This document shows positions 5,931 to 11,294 of a stretch of DNA of 11,294 nucleotides, in pieces. The stretch's first letter is position 1. Every line of letters starts with the position of its first letter. This stretch comes from Planctomycetota bacterium (GTDB taxonomy: Bacteria > Planctomycetota > Phycisphaerae > UBA1845 > PWPN01). Below the pieces are notes generated by a model. That model was not told the origin of the DNA and ran no database searches. It worked only from the letters and a program-made list of their open reading frames with translations. Location of the stretch: contig CP070790.1 in NCBI GenBank assembly GCA_020346805.1, positions 2,647,984-2,659,277 on the forward strand, read 5' to 3'. The position numbers were made by a program, and so were the translations under genes.

Positions 5931-7350
5931 GGACGGTGCTGCCGCAGCATCGACTGATCGCATACCGCCTCACGACATCGAGGCGGAGATGAGTCTTTTA
6001 GGTTCGATGATGTTAAACCGAGATGCGATCGGTGACATACTTCCAATAATTCACCGTAATGAGTCAAGTCGTTTTTACCGGCCCGATCACCGAAAAATTT
6101 TCGAAGTTCTAGTTGATATGTACGATCGGGGGGATCCGGTCGATCTGGTCACGGTACGCAACGAGCTTCAGCGTCTCGGTTTGCTGGAGGAAGTGGGCGG
6201 CGTAGATTACATTGTCCAATTAGCCGAATCCGTTCCCTCTCATCTTCATGCCGAACATTACGCCCGTTTAGTCTGCGATAAAGCGATGCTCCGCGATCTG
6301 ATAGTGGCCACGGCGCAAATGACCGATTACGCCTACAGCCATCACGAAAGCGCCAAGGAGATTCTCGATGCGGCGGAGCACGCCCTGTTCAAGGTGACCG
6401 ATCAACGGATTGCCGAGCAGGCGGAGCCGGTGCGGGCTTATATCGAGGAAATATTCGAGCAGCTTTCCTCGCGAGAAGGGCATTACTACACGGGTATACA
6501 GACGGGTTTTCTCGAACTGGACGAGCTGCTCAGTGGTTTGCAGAACGGGGAGATGATCGTCATTGCCGCCCGTCCCAGTATGGGCAAAACGGCTTTAGGT
6601 CTTAATATGGCCGAAAATATCGCCACCACTTATGGCAAACCGGTGGCCTTTTTCTCATTGGAGATGAGCAAACAGGCCATAGCTCAACGATTGCTCTGTT
6701 CGCGCGGAAAAGTGGATTCGCACAAGCTCCGCCGGGGTATGCTTAAACAAAATGAGATCGACAGTTTGCATACGGTGGCCGATGAATTAACCAAGATGCC
6801 TCTTTTTGTAGATGATTCGCCGGGAATGAGTGTTCTTGAACTTCGGGCCAAGTCCCGTCGGCTGCGGGTTCAGCACGAGATCGTCTGTATTATCGTCGAT
6901 TATCTTCAGTTGATGCACAGCCCGGGTAAGATCGAAAGTCGGCAGCAGGAAGTGGCGGAAATCAGCCGGGGACTTAAGGCCCTGGCCCGCGAATTACATA
7001 TACCGGTGGTAGTGATGTCTCAGCTCAACCGCAATCCCGAAGGGCGAACCGATAACCGGCCGAGGATGAGCGATCTGCGTGAATCGGGGGCCATCGAACA
7101 GGATGCGGACGTAGTTCTGCTTTTGCATCGCGAGGAGTATTATAAAGGTGAGAGCACCCCTCACGAACTTCGTGGTATTGCCGAAGTGATCCTGGCCAAG
7201 CAGCGGAACGGTCCCGTGGGAAATGTTCAATTGGTTTTCAATCAGAAATTTACACGATTCGACAATCTGGCCATCGGTGCCGAAGCCACTTATGTACCGG
7301 GGGATGAGTACGAGAGTGCCGACGATTTCAGCGGGGCCGCGCCGTTTTAA
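5884..7350 (+). CDS. dnaB: Replicative DNA helicase DnaB
   Basis: DnaB is the hexameric ring helicase that unwinds DNA at the fork and contacts primase. The 488-residue product has the N-terminal helical domain (about 28-135, starting PPHDIEAEMSLLG) and a linker (about 136-195). The RecA-like ATPase domain carries Walker A ARPSMGKTA (229-237), FFSLEMS (256-262), Walker B IIVDYLQLM (336-344), SQLNR (379-383), DLRESGAIEQDADVV (397-411) and the late KQRNGPVG (439-446). No intein interrupts the loops. ATG 5884 is chosen because AAGGAGG (5868-5874) is 9 nt upstream. An upstream GTG at 5815 would add 23 residues without a ribosome site or homology. The gene starts inside rplI. The C-terminus ends SADDFSGAAPF, recalling the SSB tip. 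No terminator is clear downstream. Confidence 0.96.
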   Translation: MNAEPAQTPLRPIFNKDGAAAASTDRIPPHDIEAEMSLLGSMMLNRDAIGDILPIIHRNESSRFYRPDHRKIFEVLVDMYDRGDPVDLVTVRNELQRLGLLEEVGGVDYIVQLAESVPSHLHAEHYARLVCDKAMLRDLIVATAQMTDYAYSHHESAKEILDAAEHALFKVTDQRIAEQAEPVRAYIEEIFEQLSSREGHYYTGIQTGFLELDELLSGLQNGEMIVIAARPSMGKTALGLNMAENIATTYGKPVAFFSLEMSKQAIAQRLLCSRGKVDSHKLRRGMLKQNEIDSLHTVADELTKMPLFVDDSPGMSVLELRAKSRRLRVQHEIVCIIVDYLQLMHSPGKIESRQQEVAEISRGLKALARELHIPVVVMSQLNRNPEGRTDNRPRMSDLRESGAIEQDADVVLLLHREEYYKGESTPHELRGIAEVILAKQRNGPVGNVQLVFNQKFTRFDNLAIGAEATYVPGDEYESADDFSGAAPF

Positions 7351-7414
7351 AGCGTATGGCGAAGTTGTATTTTTCAGTCGATGGCCTGATTTTCCGACTA
7401 CCAGCCGATAGATA

Positions 7415-7443
7415 TTGGTTATCAAGCCGTTGGGGATTATAAT
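7415..7443 (+). promoter_or_regulatory. Near-consensus promoter for the transglutaminase-like gene
   Basis: TTGGTT (7415-7420) and a perfect TATAAT (7438-7443) are 17 nt apart, the best promoter in the window. Transcription should begin near 7449-7452, in the middle of the palindrome at 7445-7459. It marks the start of a unit separate from the dnaB group, 65 nt after dnaB ends. Confidence 0.65.
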
Positions 7444-7444
7444 T

Positions 7445-7459
7445 GTTTACCAGGTAAAC
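7445..7459. promoter_or_regulatory. Operator-like 7-1-7 palindrome at the transcription start
   Basis: GTTTACC-A-GGTAAAC is a perfect 15-nt inverted repeat placed one base after the -10 box, over the expected start point. This position is typical for a repressor site. With a one-base centre it is unlikely to be an RNA hairpin. I cannot name the regulator, and none is encoded in the window. Confidence 0.45.
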
Positions 7460-7486
7460 GATATTCTTTCCTGCGGGGCGTAGGTC

Positions 7487-9169
7487 ATGAAATTCCTGAA
7501 TCGACTTGTTTTATGGTTACCGATTTTGATGCTGGCGGTAGGTATTTCTGAGGCCGGTGGGACGGTGCATGTAGTGATGCTGGCCCATCGTATAAGCAAT
7601 GCCGGGGAAGTCGAGGCGGCTTCGGTCAATCTCCATTGCATTCTGCCCGATAGCAACAAGTACCATGACCTGATCGACATGAAGATCGATCCCGAGCCGA
7701 GCCAGCTTCAAATCGACGGTGAGGGGCAAAAGGCCATCAAAGTATCTTACGAATCAATAGCACCGGGGCAGCTGCGTACGGTTCGTGTTCTGTTATGGGT
7801 GAAGCTCAAGACGGCCAGAGTAAGAGTGACCGCCAAGCCCGACGATGTTGAGCCGTTGTTGCAGATTCAACGTGAAGGACATTTGGCCGACGGTCGTTGG
7901 TTGCAGTTGGACAAGGTTCGTCCCATAGCCCAAAAGGCCGCGGCAGGTAAGACCCGCGACATCGACCAGGCCCGAGCCCTCTATAACTACATGGCCAAAT
8001 ATTGCCGGTATAACATCGATGAGACGACGATAGCCGCCGATGCCGTCCTTGCCGGCGAACCGGCGTCATGCAGTGAATTGGCCATTACCTATATGGCCAT
8101 GTGCAGGTCGCTGGGTATTCCCGCTCGTCTGGTGACCGCTTATGTGAACCGGGGTGGCAAATCGCCTTCAATCGATTGGCAATCGCATCGTTGGGCGGAG
8201 TTTTTTGCCGAAGGCATCGGCTGGGTCCCGGTGGATCCGACCAACAGGATGAACTATCCCAAGAAGAAATTTTTTGCCCAGCAGCAGGACAAGTATCTAA
8301 CGGTGGTGGATGACGGGGTTCCACTGATTGTGGGTCCGGATCCGGCCTGGATGATCATGGGATTTACGACCGAGACCAAAGATGCCAAGCTAGAGATGGG
8401 GCGGTCGGCAGTATGGCAGGTCTCGCTCCGTCGTCAGGGGGAGGCAGAGTTTTTTGAAGAGGCCTGCGGTCAGTTGAAGCATGCCGATGCGGCGGTTCGG
8501 TTGGAGGCGATCGAGGACTGGCAGCGTGAACGCCGGCCGCTGCGCCTGGGATTTCTGTTGGAGGCCCTTTTTGATGTCGATGCCAATGTACGCAAGACGG
8601 CGGCCGGGGCTATCGGGGAATTCAAAGATGTCAGTGTCATTCTTCCTTTGCTGAGGTTCGCGGAAGACGAGAAGGATGCGGGGGTCAAACTGGCCATTCT
8701 GAATGTTGTTCGGCAGCGATTTGCCGACGAAGATGCCGAGCGGCGTATCGAGGCAATAGTGGAAGTGGCCAAGTCGCGGACTGACGAGGCCCTCGATCTG
8801 CTGGACGACACCTGGGAAGATCCGGAACTCGAGGTCCGTAAAAAGGTGGCCCTGGTGCTTTATAAATTCGGCGACAAAGATGCGGTGCATAAGGGGTATC
8901 GCCGGCTGGTCGATGATCCGGACGAGACGGTTCGGGTGTTTGCCGCCTTGCGCTGGGCACGTACCGGCTCGAAAGAGGCGCTTACCGAGGTGGTCGGTTG
9001 TCTGCAAAGTCCGGTCCGCTGGGATCGGGAAAAGGCCCTGGCCGAACTGGTCAAACATACCCGGGACGATTTCGGCTACAACCCGCGCCTGACCGTCAAC
9101 AATCCCAAGAACGTCGAGGCGGTCAGGAAGTTCGATGATTGGATCGAAATGAAGAAGGATAAGAAGTGA
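7487..9169 (+). CDS. Exported transglutaminase-like domain protein with HEAT-type repeats
   Basis: The 560-residue protein begins with a signal peptide: basic MKFLNR, a hydrophobic core of Leu, Ile and Val (7-20), and a likely cut after SEA (21-23). A beta-rich region covers about 25-120. The transglutaminase-like fold follows at about 140-275, with the usual Cys-His-Asp set: Cys195 in PASCSELA, His234 in SHRWAEFF and Asp250 in WVPVDPT, plus RSLGIPARLVTAY (207-219). The C-terminal half (about 325-530) is a chain of helical repeats of HEAT/PBS-lyase type (DVDANVRKTAAGAIGEFKD, 363-381; DPDETVRVFAALRWARTG, 477-494). Such folds include proteases, cross-linkers and other hydrolases, so the reaction is unknown. 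It probably acts outside the cytoplasm, with the repeats binding a partner. The ribosome site is weak (GGGG, 7475-7478). Confidence 0.8.
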   Translation: MKFLNRLVLWLPILMLAVGISEAGGTVHVVMLAHRISNAGEVEAASVNLHCILPDSNKYHDLIDMKIDPEPSQLQIDGEGQKAIKVSYESIAPGQLRTVRVLLWVKLKTARVRVTAKPDDVEPLLQIQREGHLADGRWLQLDKVRPIAQKAAAGKTRDIDQARALYNYMAKYCRYNIDETTIAADAVLAGEPASCSELAITYMAMCRSLGIPARLVTAYVNRGGKSPSIDWQSHRWAEFFAEGIGWVPVDPTNRMNYPKKKFFAQQQDKYLTVVDDGVPLIVGPDPAWMIMGFTTETKDAKLEMGRSAVWQVSLRRQGEAEFFEEACGQLKHADAAVRLEAIEDWQRERRPLRLGFLLEALFDVDANVRKTAAGAIGEFKDVSVILPLLRFAEDEKDAGVKLAILNVVRQRFADEDAERRIEAIVEVAKSRTDEALDLLDDTWEDPELEVRKKVALVLYKFGDKDAVHKGYRRLVDDPDETVRVFAALRWARTGSKEALTEVVGCLQSPVRWDREKALAELVKHTRDDFGYNPRLTVNNPKNVEAVRKFDDWIEMKKDKK

Positions 9170-9191
9170 TTTCTGGGGTGATGCGCTAATC

Positions 9192-10133
9192 ATGATTTGT
9201 GTGCAAGCTACGACACTCGAAAAGATGAATTCCGTAAACTATTCTGTCTCAATATTTGACCAATTAAGAGTTCGCAGTCTCGTTCTCTGGTTCGTCTTCG
9301 GGTTAGTCATCGTGATCGTGGCCGCCTCCATCCTCACCTTGGATTTCGGTGACCCGCTGGAAGAGCTTCTGCTTTTTGGTTTCATGACTATATGGCCGCT
9401 GTTTTGGCTTTGGTTGAAGTTGAATAAAGTTGGCGTTACTTGGCGTGCCTTCATCGGCCGCCTGCCGAACCAACGGAGTTGGATCCGCTGGATCATTATT
9501 ACGATGGGTGTTCTGGTTTTCTCGATTGGTTGTATATTTCTGCTCTGGTATCCACTTTCGTTTGTATCTCCTCGTCTCGTGGAATCGTTGCTCCTGTCTG
9601 AAAGCCCTTACTTATTTAATGATGGAACACCTACACCATTCCCTCTGCTTGCGATCGAGTTCATATATGTAATAATATTGGCTCCCTTTGCGGAAGAGTT
9701 GATATTCCGAGGAATCGTTCTCCAAAGATGGGCGACGAAATGGGGGATAAGGAAGGGCATTGTGTTATCGTCCCTGGTATTCGGAATTCTGCATCTTGAC
9801 CCAATTGGAGGTGTCTTTTTTGGATTCGTGATGGCCATCCTGTATATCAGGTCTCGAACTCTCCTGGTTCCAATCTTCTGCCATGCGGTGAATAATGCCG
9901 TTGCCTACTTCCTGGAAGGAATCGACTTTTGGATAACCGGTCCGATCGTGCCAAGTATTGATGAGTTCCGCTCAGTCGTTTGGATTGGTGTTGTCTGCCT
10001 TGTTCTGACGGTTCCCTGGGCTATATTCTTTGTGGCGAGAAACTGGCCTGGAGAGGAATCCCAGATTATATATTCACCTGAACCAGTTACTGCACAGGAC
10101 GTGGAAATCGTTGCGCGTCCTCCTCGACAGTAA
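9192..10133 (+). CDS. CPBP-family intramembrane metalloprotease (CAAX protease/Abi type)
   Basis: A 313-residue membrane protein with about seven hydrophobic segments (near 28-50, 58-77, 98-122, 152-168, 186-203, 206-224, 262-282). It has the three CPBP motifs: EELIFRG (168-174), FGILH with His201, and HAVNN (231-235). These form the metal site of glutamic-type intramembrane proteases related to Rce1. Family members mature bacteriocins, give self-immunity or process membrane proteins; the substrate here is unknown. ATG 9192 follows GGGGTGA (9175-9181) by 10 nt; ATG 9225 is also possible but lacks a ribosome site. It is 22 nt after the transglutaminase-like gene, so probably cotranscribed. The DNA is visibly AT-richer and its codon choice differs from both neighbours, which suggests later arrival. 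Confidence 0.85.
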   Translation: MICVQATTLEKMNSVNYSVSIFDQLRVRSLVLWFVFGLVIVIVAASILTLDFGDPLEELLLFGFMTIWPLFWLWLKLNKVGVTWRAFIGRLPNQRSWIRWIIITMGVLVFSIGCIFLLWYPLSFVSPRLVESLLLSESPYLFNDGTPTPFPLLAIEFIYVIILAPFAEELIFRGIVLQRWATKWGIRKGIVLSSLVFGILHLDPIGGVFFGFVMAILYIRSRTLLVPIFCHAVNNAVAYFLEGIDFWITGPIVPSIDEFRSVVWIGVVCLVLTVPWAIFFVARNWPGEESQIIYSPEPVTAQDVEIVARPPRQ

Positions 10134-10153
10134 ATTTAGTCATTTCCAACGAC

Positions 10154-10174
10154 TGGGGATATTGTCCAATCCCA
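10154..10174. terminator. Weak hairpin in the convergent gap
   Basis: TGGGGAT (10154-10160) can pair with ATCCCA (10169-10174) with one bulged G and an 8-nt loop. It lies between the CPBP stop and the nfo stop on the other strand. Only short T runs flank it, so it is a poor but well-placed candidate for ending one or both transcripts. Confidence 0.25.
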
Positions 10175-10175
10175 T

Positions 10176-11081
10176 TTACTCTGCCCCTTCATTTTGGATT
10201 AATTTTCGCAGGGCGGCCAGGTTGATGCGGTCGAGGTCCTGGCCTTTGTCGTCAATTCCTTTGGGGGTTTCGATGATCATGGGCATGCCGAAGAAGCGCG
10301 GGTCATTGACCAGCAGGCGGAAGGATTCGTAACCCATTTGGCCCTGGCCGATGTGCTGGTGTCGATCGACGCGGGAAGCGAAGGGTTTTTTTGAATCGTT
10401 GAGATGGAAGCACACCAGATTGGAGAGTCCCAGGATTTTGTCGAATTCGGTCATGGTAGCGCGGTAGGCTTTTTCCGAGGTTAAATCATAACCAGCGGCG
10501 AATACGTGGCAGGTGTCGAAGCAGACGGCCAATCGATCGCGGTTGCGGGTGCGTTGGATGATTTCGGCCAGGTGTTGGAAGCGATGGCCGATACTGTTTC
10601 CCTGACCGGCGGTGGTTTCGAGCACGGTTTTAACCTTCAGCCTCTCGGTTCGGCTATGAATGATGTCCAGGGCGTCGGCCATACGTCGAATCCCCCAATC
10701 CTCGCCTTTGCCGCCGTGCGTGCCGGGGTGGGTGACCAGCCAACCAATGTTGAGTTGTTCGCATCGATATAACTCGTCGACGAAGGCTTCGATGCTTTTG
10801 TTCCAGATGGTCTTGTCGGGGGAGGCGAGGTTGATCAGGTAGGCATCGTGGGCGAAGACCGGGCCGATGCCCGATTGAGATTCGGCCTGCCGCCATGCCC
10901 GGATATCCTGCTCGCTGATAGGATCGGCTTTCCATTGTCGTTGGTTTTTTACGAAAACCTGCAAACAATCGCAGCCGATGTTGATCCCACGCTCAAAAGC
11001 GCGGTACAGGCCGTCGGCAATGGAGGTCTGGGCCCCGAAGCGTCGTTGAATATCAGATAATTCGGCAGGGCGAACCGACAC
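10176..11081 (-). CDS. nfo: Endonuclease IV (AP endonuclease)
   Basis: Nfo cuts DNA 5' of abasic sites and cleans 3' blocking ends in base excision repair, using three zinc ions in a TIM barrel. The 301-residue product has every expected metal ligand: His78 (AHDAYLINLASP), His118 (THPGTHGG), Glu155 (LETTAGQG), Asp189 and His192 (FDTCHVFAAGYD), His226 (FHLNDSK), Asp239 and His241 (RVDRHQHIGQG), and Glu271 (IETPKG). The usual N-terminal GAHVS is GAQTS (16-20). About 14 residues precede it. The start is GTG at 11079-11081, since no ATG, GTG or TTG lies between it and the conserved core. It starts 4 nt after the stop of the upstream YjbQ-like gene, so the two are probably one operon. It converges on the CPBP gene. 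Confidence 0.94.
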   Translation of the reverse strand: MSVRPAELSDIQRRFGAQTSIADGLYRAFERGINIGCDCLQVFVKNQRQWKADPISEQDIRAWRQAESQSGIGPVFAHDAYLINLASPDKTIWNKSIEAFVDELYRCEQLNIGWLVTHPGTHGGKGEDWGIRRMADALDIIHSRTERLKVKTVLETTAGQGNSIGHRFQHLAEIIQRTRNRDRLAVCFDTCHVFAAGYDLTSEKAYRATMTEFDKILGLSNLVCFHLNDSKKPFASRVDRHQHIGQGQMGYESFRLLVNDPRFFGMPMIIETPKGIDDKGQDLDRINLAALRKLIQNEGAE

Positions 11082-11085
11082 CGGC

Positions 11086-11294
11086 CTATTCCCCGATGAT
11101 CTTTACCAGCAGCCGTTTTTTTCGTCGTCCGTCGAACTCGTAATAGAAAATATGTTCCCAGGGACCAAGGTGCAATTCGCCGTCGGTTATAGCCACCACC
11201 ACCTCACGGCCCATCACTTGACGCTTGAGGTGTGCATCGGCATTATCTTCGCCGTTATTGTGTCGATATTGACTATGAGGCTTTTCTGGAGCCA
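11086..11294 (-). CDS. YjbQ/UPF0047-family protein, 3' part
   Basis: The reverse strand is open from the window edge to TAG at 11086-11088, giving 68 C-terminal residues; the 5' part lies outside. The peptide has the family pattern: [16 protein letters not shown], then [19 protein letters not shown], then [10 protein letters not shown] and the ending LLVKIIGE. The conserved His and Asp/Asn-rich stretch and the LGPWE turn are typical of this small trimeric fold. E. coli YjbQ has been reported to have weak thiamine-phosphate synthase activity, but the true role is unclear. The gene sits 4 nt before nfo in the same direction. Family membership is firm, function is not. Confidence 0.85.
   Translation of the reverse strand, partial: APEKPHSQYRHNNGEDNADAHLKRQVMGREVVVAITDGELHLGPWEHIFYYEFDGRRKKRLLVKIIGE

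Noticed and set aside
5884..7350. Possible intein in dnaB, a common intein host
   Set aside because: Walker A, Walker B and the later motifs follow at normal spacing, with no inserted block.
8390..9193. 267-residue reverse-strand open frame antisense to the HEAT region
   Set aside because: It mirrors the repeat-rich forward gene, has no recognisable domain, and the forward frame has a signal peptide, catalytic set and promoter.
9192..10133. CPBP (Abi) protein as part of a phage-defence or bacteriocin system
   Set aside because: No toxin, bacteriocin precursor, transporter or defence partner is nearby; the Abi family name alone does not support defence.

Overview
The window reads as an ordinary, informational stretch of a Planctomycetota-like chromosome. 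Class Phycisphaerae is a guess from overall gene style, not from a marker I can prove. The left three quarters join two gene groups that are well known separately in bacteria: glmU-prs-rplY(ctc)-pth and rpsF-ssb-rplI-dnaB. Here they run head to tail on the + strand with tiny gaps or overlaps. Good Shine-Dalgarno sites precede most genes, and there is no sign of phage, IS, CRISPR or restriction genes.

Layout. Bases 1-158 hold a possible gene tail, unrecognised. At 164-192 lies a good sigma70-type promoter, followed by about 180 nt (201-380) that folds on paper into a closed, multi-stem RNA resembling a 6S-type layout. A tRNA-Gln(UUG) follows at 402-473. Then come glmU (534-1763), prs (1760-2761), rplY/ctc (2837-3502), pth (3535-4134), rpsF (4144-4671) and ssb (4674-5117). 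A 246-nt gap without rpsR follows, carrying promoter-like signals and an inverted repeat. Next are rplI (5364-5930) and dnaB (5884-7350), which overlap by 47 nt. A second part begins at 7415 with a near-consensus promoter and a perfect 7-1-7 palindrome at its expected start point. It drives an exported transglutaminase-like/HEAT-repeat protein (7487-9169) and then a CPBP-family membrane protease (9192-10133) of visibly different base composition. Convergent on the - strand are endonuclease IV (nfo, 10176-11081) and the 3' part of a YjbQ/UPF0047-family gene (11086-11294), probably one operon.

How the genes work together. The + strand cluster couples cell-wall precursor supply (UDP-GlcNAc), PRPP supply, ribosome parts (bL25, bS6, bL9), peptidyl-tRNA recycling and replication (SSB, DnaB), a typical growth-linked set. 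The transglutaminase and CPBP genes look like an envelope-directed accessory pair. Nfo repairs abasic sites.

I found no convincing new multi-gene system. The best leads are the structured RNA at 199-380, the shortened GlmU acetyltransferase domain with changed substrate residues, the acidic tails on all three ribosomal proteins, and the operator-like palindrome at 7445-7459.
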